A stretch of 64,000 nucleotides of DNA from a candidate division WOR-3 bacterium (GTDB lineage: Bacteria > SDB-A), in NCBI GenBank assembly GCA_016934535.1, contig JAFGSQ010000010.1, forward strand, positions 16,564 to 80,563. The letters are read 5' to 3'. Under the pieces are notes generated by a model. It was not told where the DNA came from. It did no database searches and saw nothing but the letters and a program-made list of their open reading frames with translations. Shown here in pieces: positions 17,566 through 26,912 of the stretch. Position 1 is the first letter of the stretch, and each line of letters opens with the position of its first letter. Both the position numbers and the translations under genes were made by a program.

Positions 17566-19197
17566 ATGTCAAGAAAACAGCTGTTCTTGATAATTTTCGC
17601 CAGTTCATTTCTCAGCTCCGTTGTGGGAGCGTCGTTATGTCTTGTAGCCAAAAACACAAACTCTTCGGAGAGGACTTTGCGCGAAGAACTGGAGTTTTTC
17701 TCTCAGTCGCTCGATATAATCATGTCGAATTACGTCACCGACATTGAAACAGGCGAACTGATTGAATCTTCGGTCAAAGGAATGCTCGACAGACTCGATC
17801 CGTACAGCGTTTATTTCGACTCTGTTGAATTTGCCCGAATGCAGGAAAACACTTCGGGTAACTTTGGAGGTCTCGGGATAGAAATTGGAATCAGAGGCAG
17901 CGTTCTCACTGTCATAGCGCCCATGGACAATACGCCGGCGGAAAGGGCGGGGCTTATGGCCGGGGATCAAATCCTTGAAATAGATGATGAAAGCACTCAG
18001 GGAATAACCACCGAAGAAGCCGTCAACAAATTGAGAGGAGTACCCGGCACTCAGGTTAAAATCAGGATTCTACATCCTGGGCAGACCGAACCGCTCGACA
18101 TTGCCATAACGAGGGAAATCATACACCTAAAATCCGTACCTTACGCTGAAATAATTGACGGCACCGAAATCGGTTATATCCGTCTTTCAAACTTTTACAA
18201 TGACGCTGGAATGGAAGTATCTGACGCGGTCAGAACTCTCGCCGAAAGCGGAGCAAATAAATTCATCCTGGATCTGAGAGGCAATCCGGGCGGACTTCTG
18301 AGAGAAGCGATAGATATTTCAAACGTATTTCTTCCAAAAGGCTCGACTGTAGTATCGACAAACGGCAGAGTCGGCAGAAACAGATTTTTTTCAGAAAATG
18401 AACCGATTTCCCCCGCCAGCCCTCTGATAGTTCTCGTCAATTTCAGCAGTGCTTCCGCTTCTGAAATCGTCGGAGGCGCCATACAAGACCACGACAGAGG
18501 CCTCATAATGGGGTCGAGAACTTACGGAAAAGGCTCTGTCCAGAGTATCTTCCCTCTTTACAGCGGAACGAGAGGCGCCATTAAACTGACGACAAGCCGC
18601 TACTATACGCCTTCCGGTAGACTCATAGACGCAGGCCATTCGAGAACAAAAAGCCAGATTGAAAACGGCGTCTCTTTGGCAGATTCCGGACCTTACGTCA
18701 CTGTCGGCCCTTTGAAAAGAAACGTTTTCGGAGGTGGAGGCATTTATCCGGATTTCCTTTATTATTCTTCTTTGCTGACTGACGAAGAAATAGATCTTTC
18801 CACCAAAGGCATCTATTTCACATACGCTATGGAATACTCCCTAAAACACCCTTCAATTCCGTTGGATTTCGTTATCTCTGACGCTGACATGGAAAATTTC
18901 TACCGTCTCGCAGCCGATTCCGGCATCTACATAGGCGAGACTACGCCCGAAGAAGTAAGAAAAAACATAATATCCCAATTGAGAATTACAATTGCCACGA
19001 CAATGTTCGGTGCAGACGGCAGATACTACGAATCTTTGAAATCGGACGAAGCTGTGGAGATAGCGGTCAGGCTGTTGCGCGAGACTTCATCCATGAGGGA
19101 CATATTCGGCGTCGCTGAAAATCATCTCCACTGGCAGGTGATTGACGAAAGAGCTCTGGCCTACGAAGACAGCATCAGAGCAATAATTGATGAATGA
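17566..19197 (+). CDS. S41 family carboxy-terminal processing protease
   Basis: 543 residues from ATG 17566, which has AAGGGGGG 5 nt upstream. An earlier in-frame ATG at 17533 would add 11 residues before the membrane anchor. The N-terminal hydrophobic segment (about 5-25) is a signal or anchor. A PDZ domain (about 90-170) with GLGIEIG follows, and the S41 core has the SSASASEIV catalytic Ser and TYGKGSVQ catalytic Lys. Such Ctp/Prc proteases act in the periplasm on unfolded or tagged substrates. The C-terminal 170 residues are a family-typical helical extension. It overlaps the next gene. Confidence 0.92.
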   Translation: MSRKQLFLIIFASSFLSSVVGASLCLVAKNTNSSERTLREELEFFSQSLDIIMSNYVTDIETGELIESSVKGMLDRLDPYSVYFDSVEFARMQENTSGNFGGLGIEIGIRGSVLTVIAPMDNTPAERAGLMAGDQILEIDDESTQGITTEEAVNKLRGVPGTQVKIRILHPGQTEPLDIAITREIIHLKSVPYAEIIDGTEIGYIRLSNFYNDAGMEVSDAVRTLAESGANKFILDLRGNPGGLLREAIDISNVFLPKGSTVVSTNGRVGRNRFFSENEPISPASPLIVLVNFSSASASEIVGGAIQDHDRGLIMGSRTYGKGSVQSIFPLYSGTRGAIKLTTSRYYTPSGRLIDAGHSRTKSQIENGVSLADSGPYVTVGPLKRNVFGGGGIYPDFLYYSSLLTDEEIDLSTKGIYFTYAMEYSLKHPSIPLDFVISDADMENFYRLAADSGIYIGETTPEEVRKNIISQLRITIATTMFGADGRYYESLKSDEAVEIAVRLLRETSSMRDIFGVAENHLHWQVIDERALAYEDSIRAIIDE

Positions 19198-20101
19198 AAT
19201 CCTGGCCGTAGGATCAGTCGCTCTTGACACAATAGAAAACGACAGAGGCAGGGTTGAAAACATACCAGGCGGATCGCTTTCTTATTTTGTCAGCGCCGCC
19301 GCTTTGTACAAAAAAGTCATTCCGGTCGGCGTCGTCGGTTTCGACTTTCCAGCCTTGACAGAAGCGTGGGGAGAAGGAAGGAAAATAGACACTTCGAATT
19401 TTATAATTGAAGACGGAAAGACTTTCCGTTGGGGCGGGAAATACGCCGAAGACCTGGACTTCAGGCAAACGCTCTTCACCGAGCTTGGCGTTTTCGGAGA
19501 CTTCAAACCAAAATTGTCAGGATCGGCGAAAAAGGCAAAATACGTTTTTCTCGGAAATATTTCACCGGAGTTACAGTTGTCCGTAATAGACCAGGCCGAC
19601 GATAGATCCTTCAAGGCTTTGGACACAATGAACTACTGGATTGACGGATTTTACGAAATCCTGATTGAAGCGGTTTCAAAAATCGACCTTTTATTCATAA
19701 ACGATCAGGAACTCTTTCATCTCGCGGGTAAAAATTCTGAAACAAGTTCCCTTCTCGAACTTTTCGGACTCGGATTGAAATACCTGGTTCTCAAGAAAGG
19801 GAAAAACGGCGCTTTCATTTTTTCAAGGAGCAAATACGGATATTCCGGAATATATAAAACGGCGATAGCCGTCGACACAACCGGCGCCGGAGATTCTTTC
19901 GCCGGCGGATTCATGGGGCACCTGGCTTCTTCGACGGACTCTACAGACATAAACACAGCCGCTGGCTGGAAGAATTTGAAGTCGTCTCTCGCCCACGGAG
20001 CCGCCGCCGCGTCTTTTGCAATTGAGGATTTCGGCTTGGCGAGTTTGATTGGAGCCGGAAAAAGAGATCTCGAAAAAAGGGCTCGAGAGATACAAGCATG
20101 A
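19190..20101 (+). CDS. PfkB-family carbohydrate/nucleoside kinase
   Basis: About 303 residues with the ribokinase fold. N-terminal GSVALDTIE and PGGSLSYFVSAAA are substrate-binding glycines. The C-terminal signature DTTGAGDSFAGGF includes the catalytic Asp. ATG 19190 is preferred over the TTG three nt earlier. It overlaps the S41 gene by 8 bp. Substrate cannot be determined. The WIDG-containing middle resembles sugar-kinase members often annotated as adenosine- or ribokinase-like. Confidence 0.85.
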   Translation: MNEILAVGSVALDTIENDRGRVENIPGGSLSYFVSAAALYKKVIPVGVVGFDFPALTEAWGEGRKIDTSNFIIEDGKTFRWGGKYAEDLDFRQTLFTELGVFGDFKPKLSGSAKKAKYVFLGNISPELQLSVIDQADDRSFKALDTMNYWIDGFYEILIEAVSKIDLLFINDQELFHLAGKNSETSSLLELFGLGLKYLVLKKGKNGAFIFSRSKYGYSGIYKTAIAVDTTGAGDSFAGGFMGHLASSTDSTDINTAAGWKNLKSSLAHGAAAASFAIEDFGLASLIGAGKRDLEKRAREIQA

Positions 20102-20511
20102 AATACCCCAGAGTGTTCTCGCTTGTCCTCAAGCTGGCTGGAATTGTTTTTCTTGTTTTTTTTCTGACGTCCGGCGTGTTCGACACGACTTTGGCTTTCA
20201 AAAACCGGATATTCAGAACAGGAGCTCTCGTCTTTTCAGTGATAGCCTGGCGTTATTTCGAGGAACTAAAGAAAATTGAAAATCATTTTTTTCCTCTCAT
20301 TTTTTTTTCGTTTCTGTTTCTTGGGATTTTCAACGCGTTTTTTCGTGTAGTGAAAATCACTCCTTTCTCGGCTTCGGTTTTTTTACTGCTTTTTGTCGCA
20401 ACGGCTCTGATAAAGGTTCTGTTGACCTTTAAAAACGTTAAATACACAAAGTCGGACCCGGTGGTTTATTCTGTACTCGGCTTTTTTTCTTTTATGTCGC
20501 TGGCGGGCTGA
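20098..20511 (+). CDS. Small integral membrane protein of unknown function
   Basis: 137 residues with four predicted hydrophobic segments (about 9-28, 40-54, 63-82, 85-105) and a fifth weaker one at the C-terminus. It is rich in Phe and Leu with basic loops. It overlaps the kinase stop by 4 bp and precedes rpe by 1 nt, so it is operonic. No family recognised. Confidence 0.6.
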   Translation: MKYPRVFSLVLKLAGIVFLVFFLTSGVFDTTLAFKNRIFRTGALVFSVIAWRYFEELKKIENHFFPLIFFSFLFLGIFNAFFRVVKITPFSASVFLLLFVATALIKVLLTFKNVKYTKSDPVVYSVLGFFSFMSLAG

Positions 20512-20512
20512 A

Positions 20513-21145
20513 ATGACGAAAATAGGTGCTTCTCTCATATCTTCGGATCTTCTCAATCTCGGTGAAGTGATAAGAAATCTTGAAAAAGCCGGAGTCGATT
20601 TCATTCATTTCGATGTCATGGATGGACATTTCGTCCCAAACCTCACTTTCGGGCCGGAACTCGCCCGTGCTGTAAAAAAATTCACTGATCTCCCTCTGGA
20701 CGTCCATCTAATGACAGACAATCCCGAAAAAACAGTCAATTGGTTTTTAGACTGCAAGCCTGAATACATTTCGTGGCACGTAGAAATTGACGCCGATCAT
20801 GAGGCCATATCATCTTTGCTCAGAGAAAAATCAATAAAACCTGGCTTGGCCATAAACCCCTCTACAGATACAGAAAAACTCTTTCCTCATCTCAGATACA
20901 TTGATTTTGTCCTTCTGATGAGTGTAAATCCGGGTTTCGGCGGGCAAAAGTTCATGCCTGATGTGCCGGGAAAAGCGGCCGAAATATTAAAACGCAGCGC
21001 TATGGATTTATTCATAGACGGCGGCATCAACGCCGACACTGCTCCATATGCTGTCCGCGCCGGAATAAAAAATCTTGTTTCAGGTTCTTACTTAGTTAGA
21101 TCTGCCGATTATTCAAAAACTGTCAGAATACTGAAAGACAGCTGA
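20513..21145 (+). CDS. rpe: Ribulose-phosphate 3-epimerase
   Basis: 210-residue TIM barrel that interconverts ribulose-5-phosphate and xylulose-5-phosphate. Conserved segments include IGASLISSD, HFDVMDGHFVPNLTFG (metal His and catalytic Asp), DVHLM, the MSVNPGFGGQKF loop, and the second catalytic Asp in FIDGGIN. Length is slightly short of the usual 215-225. It is the last gene of the run before a 146-nt gap. Confidence 0.94.
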   Translation: MTKIGASLISSDLLNLGEVIRNLEKAGVDFIHFDVMDGHFVPNLTFGPELARAVKKFTDLPLDVHLMTDNPEKTVNWFLDCKPEYISWHVEIDADHEAISSLLREKSIKPGLAINPSTDTEKLFPHLRYIDFVLLMSVNPGFGGQKFMPDVPGKAAEILKRSAMDLFIDGGINADTAPYAVRAGIKNLVSGSYLVRSADYSKTVRILKDS

Positions 21146-21291
21146 TTTTTTTTTGATGTATTCGCACTGTTTTTGTGCGGATTACTTCATATGGTATCTT
21201 CTGATTTTTTCTATTTCACGCATTATCAAGCCATAAAGTAACCGCCATAATGATGGCATAATAAATGCTTTATATTTTGTGGAGGTTTAAA

Positions 21292-22056
21292 ATGAATAAA
21301 CGAACAATGATTATCAGCACCGCCGTGTTTCTTGCTCTTTTCGGATGCTGCCGAAGACCTGATATGGTAAGAAACGCCGTAACTGTCACAGGAGACAGAG
21401 TGGTAAAAATTTTCTGGGATAAAAATGACGAATCAAACATTGACTTCTACAGAGTATACAGATGTTACACTGCATCAGGTTATTATGAACTAATAGCTGA
21501 AACTCATTTTGAATATTTTTACGATTATGCCGTAACAAACGGAATAACTTATTATTATGCTCTGTCAGCCGTAAACGGATGCGGAGATGAAGGCACTTTG
21601 ACGGATTATCTGATATACGACACACCTCGCCCCCAGGGTTATTTCGCCGGCATCTGCGATATTACGGTGAATCCGGAGCTTGCGGGATGGGACTTTTCAT
21701 CATATTCGCACTGTGATGCGCAGTCGCCTCTTTGTGACATATATTATGAAGTTTATAACGGAACCGGCTACATTGTCTGCGCGGACCTCAGCACTGATAT
21801 TCAGGACATGGGCTGGGCTTATTCTTTCGACGATGTTTCTTACGCTCCGACAAGCGGATGGTCGACAACCGGCGATGCAATAGCCGTTCCGAATCACATA
21901 TACGTAGTGTGGACGAGAACGAACAACTACGCGAAAATATACGTGCGTTCTGTTTCACCCCTGGAAATAGTCTTCGATTGGGCATATCAGCTCGAACCAG
22001 GCAACAGGGAATTGAGTGTCGGAATCAGGCAAAATAAATCCATCGAGACAAGATGA
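21292..22056 (+). CDS. Putative lipoprotein with fibronectin-III-like domain
   Basis: 254 residues from ATG 21292, preceded by GGAGG at 6 nt. An N-terminal signal ends in the lipobox LFGC at about residue 16-19. Residues about 25-105 look like a fibronectin type III fold (VKIFWDKNDESNIDFYRVYR, YYYALSAVNGCGDEG). The remainder is an aromatic-rich beta region without recognised family. Probably surface or periplasmic. Coupled by a 4-bp overlap to the next small secreted protein. Confidence 0.72.
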   Translation: MNKRTMIISTAVFLALFGCCRRPDMVRNAVTVTGDRVVKIFWDKNDESNIDFYRVYRCYTASGYYELIAETHFEYFYDYAVTNGITYYYALSAVNGCGDEGTLTDYLIYDTPRPQGYFAGICDITVNPELAGWDFSSYSHCDAQSPLCDIYYEVYNGTGYIVCADLSTDIQDMGWAYSFDDVSYAPTSGWSTTGDAIAVPNHIYVVWTRTNNYAKIYVRSVSPLEIVFDWAYQLEPGNRELSVGIRQNKSIETR

Positions 22057-22382
22057 AAAAATTTTTCTTTCTTTTTTCGCTGTTCGTGTCTTTCCTTCCT
22101 CCTCGCCCGTCCCCTTGTGCTGTCCGGGGGACGGGCACTTATGGGAACGGACCTTCGCCGGTCTCGCTTCCGACCCAAATGAACAATCCCGGACCTTTTA
22201 AAAGCGGTAAAAACCCGACGCCAGACTTGCCGCCTTCTGTGATGCTTTCTCTGTTTTCCAGATTTGATTTCTTCTGGGATGAAAACAACGACGGCAGTTC
22301 TTACAGGCCTGTGTTGAGGATTGAACCTGAACGTTTTTTCCTTAAGTATTCAAAAAACAAATCTCTGAACACCGGCTTCTGA
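22053..22382 (+). CDS. Small exported protein of unknown function
   Basis: 109 residues: a strongly hydrophobic signal peptide (about 1-22, Phe-rich) followed by a Pro/Gly/Asn-rich linker and a short C-terminal stretch with DFFWDENNDGSSYRP. The ATG overlaps the lipoprotein stop by 4 bp. No family recognised. It may be a decayed or minor secreted protein. Confidence 0.5.
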   Translation: MKKFFFLFSLFVSFLPPRPSPCAVRGTGTYGNGPSPVSLPTQMNNPGPFKSGKNPTPDLPPSVMLSLFSRFDFFWDENNDGSSYRPVLRIEPERFFLKYSKNKSLNTGF

Positions 22383-22441
22383 ATTTACTTTCGGCCAATC
22401 TCCCTCTTGTAAGATGAGCGCGTATTTGCGATAATGTACCC

Positions 22442-23527
22442 GTGTCAAAATACAAAGATGTCATATTCATGAAAAAAGCACTCAAACTTGCCCGGGGAAG
22501 AGAGAGAAAAACCATGCCCAATCCTTCCGTGGCTTGCATAGTTGTCAAAAAAGACAAGATTGTTGCAAAGTCCGTTCACAAAGGATCCGGTCACCCTCAC
22601 GCCGAAAGAAGAGCTCTTGAAAAAGCTGGCAGAGACGCAGCAGGATCGACTTTATACGTCAACCTTGAACCATGCTGTCATTGGGGAAGAACTCCTCCCT
22701 GCACAGAAAAAATTATTGAATCGAAAGTGAAAAGGGTCGTCTACGCAATTCGCGACCCCAACATTCTTGTGTGCGGCAAAGGCAGATCTGAACTTGAAAA
22801 AGCGGGTATCGAGGTGTCCTCTGGTGTTTGCGCGGAAGAGGGTTTTGAAATAAATGAACATTTTTTTGTCAGTTGCCTTTTTGAAAGACCTTTTGTTTCC
22901 TTGAAATTCGCGACTTCAGCCGACGGATTTGTAAGAGATAAAAACGGCTCTTCAAAGTGGATAACAGGCGATAAAGCGAGATTTTACGGAAGAAAACTCC
23001 GTGCGCTTCACGTTGCCGTAACAGCCGGGACAAACACGGTTCTGGCAGACAATCCTTTCCTTACAGCGAGGCTTCCGATGCAAATTGACCCCCTCAGAGT
23101 GATTATAGACAAAGAAGGAAAAATTCCCGAAAACAGCAACGTTTTCCTGGACGAAAATTATATAGTATTTACTACAAATGAAAATTATCCACTTAAAGCT
23201 GAACACATAGAGAAGGACCGGTTCAGTATTTCCGCCGTCCTCGAAATTCTCTACAAAAAATACAACGTGAAGTCATTACTTGTCGAAGGAGGTCCGGCTT
23301 TCACCGCATCTTTTGTCAAAAACTCCCTATACGACTGCGTCTATCACTTCGTCGCCCCCATTTTCCTCGGCGAAGGACTCGGTATGATGCCCCTCGGTTT
23401 TTCACTAGAAGAGCATCCCCGCCTGTTGCGAAAAAACGCACTGTACTTCGGGGAAGACCTTCTGGTCGTCTATAAAAACCCGCTCAACAAAATCAAAATC
23501 GGGGAAGACGGTTGTTTACAGGTCTGA
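22442..23527 (+). CDS. ribD: Bifunctional riboflavin biosynthesis deaminase/reductase RibD
   Basis: 361 residues. The N-terminal deaminase has Zn ligands and catalytic Glu in HPHAERRAL and NLEPCCHWGRTPPC. The C-terminal reductase has LKFATSADGF, TAGTNTVLADNP and VEGGPAF. The two steps convert the GTP cyclohydrolase II product to the ribitylamino-pyrimidine. GTG 22442 is the longest start. ATG at the MKKALKLA segment (9 codons later) is possible. It opens the rib operon. No FMN riboswitch sequence is visible in the 59-nt gap upstream. Confidence 0.94.
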   Translation: MSKYKDVIFMKKALKLARGRERKTMPNPSVACIVVKKDKIVAKSVHKGSGHPHAERRALEKAGRDAAGSTLYVNLEPCCHWGRTPPCTEKIIESKVKRVVYAIRDPNILVCGKGRSELEKAGIEVSSGVCAEEGFEINEHFFVSCLFERPFVSLKFATSADGFVRDKNGSSKWITGDKARFYGRKLRALHVAVTAGTNTVLADNPFLTARLPMQIDPLRVIIDKEGKIPENSNVFLDENYIVFTTNENYPLKAEHIEKDRFSISAVLEILYKKYNVKSLLVEGGPAFTASFVKNSLYDCVYHFVAPIFLGEGLGMMPLGFSLEEHPRLLRKNALYFGEDLLVVYKNPLNKIKIGEDGCLQV

Positions 23528-24090
23528 TTGAAGAAACGGGAATTTTAAAAAAAATTGACAGGCGCGGACAATTCTGGGAAATCACGGTTTCATGCTGTAA
23601 AATACTCGAGGATCTTAAAACTGGAGATTCGGTTTGCACCGACGGAATGTGTCTGACTGCTATTGAAACCGGCAAAAATTTTTTCAAGGCTCAAATGTCG
23701 CGTTCAACTGTGAATTCAACCAAATCTAAACACTACCGATCCGGTGACACAGTCAATCTCGAAAGAGCGATGAAAGCAGACGGCAGGATAGGAGGACACT
23801 TCGTCCAGGGCCATGTAGAAACTACAGGAAAAGTATTGAGATTTCTGCGATCGAAAGGAAATTCCAAATTGGAAATCCTGGTTCCGAGCGAATTTTCTGA
23901 AGGAGTCTCTTTAAAAGGATACATAGCTGTAGACGGCATAAGCCTCACCATAAACGCTAAAAAAGGCTGTGCGATTGAAATGACAGTAATCGAAGAAACG
24001 TACAAAAAGACAAATCTCAGATTCGTGCGTCAGGGACTACAGGTGAACATAGAAAGGGATTTCATGTCACCGATAATACGGAGGGCATAA
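23512..24090 (+). CDS. ribE: Riboflavin synthase alpha chain
   Basis: 192 residues comprising two similar lumazine-binding barrels. The MFTGLIEETG N-terminus is repeated in spirit by HFVQGHVETTG in the second half. It dismutates two 6,7-dimethyl-8-ribityllumazine molecules to riboflavin. Start TTG 23512 encodes the exact family N-terminus and overlaps ribD by 16 bp. Confidence 0.94.
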   Translation: MFTGLIEETGILKKIDRRGQFWEITVSCCKILEDLKTGDSVCTDGMCLTAIETGKNFFKAQMSRSTVNSTKSKHYRSGDTVNLERAMKADGRIGGHFVQGHVETTGKVLRFLRSKGNSKLEILVPSEFSEGVSLKGYIAVDGISLTINAKKGCAIEMTVIEETYKKTNLRFVRQGLQVNIERDFMSPIIRRA

Positions 24091-25290
24091 ATGATATCAG
24101 AAATTGAAGAAGCTCTGGAAGACATAAAATCCGGCAAGATAGTCATCGTCGTCGACGATGAAGACAGAGAAAATGAAGGCGACATGATAATAGCCGCCGA
24201 AAAAGCCACTTGCGACGACATAAATTTCATCACTAAATACGCGCGGGGATTGCTTTGCGTATCAATGCCGGAAGAAAAAATGGATAAGCTGGGGATTCCG
24301 ATGATGACTCAGAAAAACACCGCTCCCTATCAAACCGCATTCGGCGTATCCATAGACGCGTCTGAAGGTATAACGACAGGCATCAGCACTCACGACAGAG
24401 CGAGAACTGTCAACCTTCTCGCATCCGAAAAATCAGTACCGTCTGATTTCGTAATGCCCGGACATATATTCCCTCTCAAAGCAAAAAGCGGGGGGGTTCT
24501 GCGCAGAGCCGGCCATACCGAAGCTGTCGTAGACCTGATGAAGATTTCCGGCCTGAATCCCGTCGGAGTGCTGTGCGAGATACTCGCTGAAGACGGTACG
24601 ATGGCGAGAATGCCTCAGTTGGAGCTCATTTCCCGGGAACTGGACCTTAAAATAATCACTATTAAGGACCTCATCTCATACAGAACAAAAAAAGAGAAAC
24701 TCGTCCGCCGCGCAGCCGTATCTTCACTTCCAACCAAATGGGGTGAATTCAGGTTATATCTTTACGAGACAGACATCAACGCCGACGTCCACGCCGCGCT
24801 CGTCAAAGGCGACATTAACTCCAAAGACAGCATTCTCGTTCGGGTTCATTCCGAATGTTTCACAGGCGACCTCTTCGGATCCATGAAATGCGACTGCGGG
24901 GAACAGCTTCATACAGCCCTCAAAATGATAAGCGATGAAGGGACGGGCGTCCTCCTATATATGCGCCAGGAGGGAAGAGGGATTGGTCTCGTGAATAAGA
25001 TACGGGCTTATTCCCTTCAGGAAAAAGGATACGACACCGTTGACGCGAACCTGTGTCTTGGTTTCAAGCCTGACGAAAGAGACTACGGTCTGGGCGCTCA
25101 AATTCTGTCGGATCTCGGCTTGTCGAAAATCAGAGTCATGACAAACAATCCCAAAAAATTGATCGGGTTATCAAGCTTCGGGCTGACAATCGCCGAAAGA
25201 GTACCTCTGGAGACGCATCCGCACGATAAGAACATCGAATATTTAAAAACAAAAAAAGAGAAACTCGGTCACATGTTAAAGGAGGTTTAA
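24091..25290 (+). CDS. ribBA: Bifunctional DHBP synthase / GTP cyclohydrolase II RibBA
   Basis: 399 residues. The N-terminal 3,4-dihydroxy-2-butanone-4-phosphate synthase domain (about 1-205) has [25 protein letters not shown] and HTEAVVDL. The C-terminal GTP cyclohydrolase II domain has Zn ligands in [15 protein letters not shown], the catalytic RQEGRGIGL and NNPKK. Both domains look catalytically complete. ATG immediately follows the ribE stop, with GGAGGG across the junction. Confidence 0.95.
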   Translation: MISEIEEALEDIKSGKIVIVVDDEDRENEGDMIIAAEKATCDDINFITKYARGLLCVSMPEEKMDKLGIPMMTQKNTAPYQTAFGVSIDASEGITTGISTHDRARTVNLLASEKSVPSDFVMPGHIFPLKAKSGGVLRRAGHTEAVVDLMKISGLNPVGVLCEILAEDGTMARMPQLELISRELDLKIITIKDLISYRTKKEKLVRRAAVSSLPTKWGEFRLYLYETDINADVHAALVKGDINSKDSILVRVHSECFTGDLFGSMKCDCGEQLHTALKMISDEGTGVLLYMRQEGRGIGLVNKIRAYSLQEKGYDTVDANLCLGFKPDERDYGLGAQILSDLGLSKIRVMTNNPKKLIGLSSFGLTIAERVPLETHPHDKNIEYLKTKKEKLGHMLKEV

Positions 25291-25758
25291 ATGCCTGTTG
25301 TAAAAGAAGGCAAATATTCAGGAAAAGGAAAAAAAATTGCTCTCATAGCATCGCGCTTCAATTCGACGATTACTGCGCGACTAATAGACGGCGCTTTGGA
25401 CGCGTTGCGCAGACATGAAGTGCTGGATCAGGATATTTTCGTCGTGTGGGTTCCCGGCGCTTTCGAAATTCCTCCCGTCGCAAAATTATCCGCCGAATCG
25501 GGAAAATATGACGCGGTTATCTGCCTGGGTTCTGTCATCAGGGGAGACACGCCTCATTTCGATTACGTCGCCGCTGAAGTTTCAAAGGGAATCGCGTCCG
25601 TAGGCATTTCTTCAAGGACACCTGTTATATACGGCATTATCACCGCAGACTCTCAGGAACAGGCTCTCGACAGGTCGGGAATCAAGTCCGGGAACAAAGG
25701 TTTTGACGGGGCGATGACGGCTCTTGAGATGGCGAATTTGTATTCCGAACTGGAATGA
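25291..25758 (+). CDS. ribH: 6,7-Dimethyl-8-ribityllumazine synthase
   Basis: 155 residues, standard length. Key features are ALIASRFNSTIT (aromatic stacking position), VPGAFEIP, LGSVIRGDTPHFDYV (phosphate/His catalytic region) and DRSG near the C-terminus. It assembles into icosahedral or pentameric particles. AAAGGAGG precedes the ATG. Confidence 0.95.
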   Translation: MPVVKEGKYSGKGKKIALIASRFNSTITARLIDGALDALRRHEVLDQDIFVVWVPGAFEIPPVAKLSAESGKYDAVICLGSVIRGDTPHFDYVAAEVSKGIASVGISSRTPVIYGIITADSQEQALDRSGIKSGNKGFDGAMTALEMANLYSELE

Positions 25759-25761
25759 TTA

Positions 25762-26163
25762 TTGCAAAGCCTACACAATCTTAGAAAACTCATAATAAAA
25801 AAACTTTACCGGGAAGAATTTTGTGAAGAAGACGGAAATATTTTTTTTGAATTCTACGGCAAAGATCTGGCTCGCGAAGACACGGACTGGATTGATGGAA
25901 AGATCGACACCATCAGCAAAAACCTTCAGGAAATCGACGAACTTATAAAAAAGAGTTTAATGAACTGGGACATCGAAAGGGTCGGAATTGTAGAAAGGCA
26001 GATACTTCGACTCTCCATAGCCGAAATCCTTTTTTATCCGGAGGTTCCGATTCCTGTCGCTATGGACGAAGCAATCAGACTTGGAAAAGAATTCTGCGGC
26101 TTGAAAGCGTCCTCTTTCATAAACGGAATTCTCGAAGCCGTTGCGAGGAAACCATCAAAATAG
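25762..26163 (+). CDS. nusB: Transcription antitermination factor NusB
   Basis: 133 residues, all helical. The C-terminal half matches NusB (NWDIERVGIVERQILRLSIAEI, VPIPVAMDEAIRLGKEFCG, FINGILEAVAR). The N-terminal half is more divergent. It starts at TTG 25762, 3 nt after the ribH stop. A ribH-nusB order is common in bacteria. Confidence 0.9.
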   Translation: MQSLHNLRKLIIKKLYREEFCEEDGNIFFEFYGKDLAREDTDWIDGKIDTISKNLQEIDELIKKSLMNWDIERVGIVERQILRLSIAEILFYPEVPIPVAMDEAIRLGKEFCGLKASSFINGILEAVARKPSK

Positions 26164-26912
26164 CAGTCTTTTCGGATATTCACGGTAATTTACACGCCTT
26201 CGAAGAACTGAAAAAGAAAATGTCCGCTCTTTCTCCCGATCTGACTGTTTTCATAGGTGATGCACTGGATTACTGTGCTTTTCCCAATGAATGCGTCAAA
26301 GGAGTTGAAGATATCTCCGACGTAAAGCTTCTCGGAAATCACGAAGCGTGCGTTCTTGAAAAAATAACGGATGAAAATTTCAATCCGGTCGCCAGGGAAT
26401 CCCTCAAATGGACCAGAGGTGTTCTATCGAAACCAAACATGAAAATCATTTCTTCCTGGGACTTGACATACTCCGGTGTTTTTGGTTTTTGGAACACGTT
26501 TTTCGCCCACTGCACTTATTCTTCTCCGGATTCGTGGAATTACCTCTTCGGACTCAAAGAAGCAAAAACAGAGATGAAAAAAATCGGGAGCGACGGAGTC
26601 GATCTTGTTTTCATAGGCCATACCCATTTCCCGGCGGTATACATTACAGACAAAGACGAAAACACAAATTCGACAGATCTGAACCTTCACCCGGAAATTG
26701 ACCTCGAGCGCGGCATGAGATACATTTTTAACGTGGGAAGCTCCGGTCAACCGCGTGACGGAAATTACATGCCTTCTTATGTGGTTTTTGATACGCTCAA
26801 AAACCTGGTTGTTTACAAACGTTTTGACTATGATGTCGAGTCTGCTTACAAGGAAATACTCAAGAGCGGACTGCCAAAAAATCTGGCTTCGAGAATTATT
26901 TTAGGAACATGA
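26154..26912 (+). CDS. Metallophosphoesterase, apparently starting at ATC
   Basis: Calcineurin-like phosphoesterase of 252 residues when read from ATC 26154. The residues KIAVFSDIHGNLHAFEEL then form the family's first metal motif (DxHGN). Later motifs are VFIGDALD, LLGNHE and FIGHTHFP. The first ATG in frame (26220) lies after the D-x-H motif and would remove essential metal ligands. No ATG/GTG/TTG exists in frame between it and well inside nusB. GAGG lies about 5 nt ahead of ATC 26154. Substrate unknown (Ap4A-hydrolase/protein-phosphatase-like). Confidence 0.82.
   Translation: MKIAVFSDIHGNLHAFEELKKKMSALSPDLTVFIGDALDYCAFPNECVKGVEDISDVKLLGNHEACVLEKITDENFNPVARESLKWTRGVLSKPNMKIISSWDLTYSGVFGFWNTFFAHCTYSSPDSWNYLFGLKEAKTEMKKIGSDGVDLVFIGHTHFPAVYITDKDENTNSTDLNLHPEIDLERGMRYIFNVGSSGQPRDGNYMPSYVVFDTLKNLVVYKRFDYDVESAYKEILKSGLPKNLASRIILGT

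Noticed and set aside
21146-21291. Hairpin CGCAC/GTGCG after rpe as a terminator
   Set aside because: Short stem with the T-run before rather than after it; not convincing as a terminator in either direction.
22383-22441. FMN riboswitch ahead of ribD
   Set aside because: The gap is only 59 nt and lacks the RFN consensus elements.
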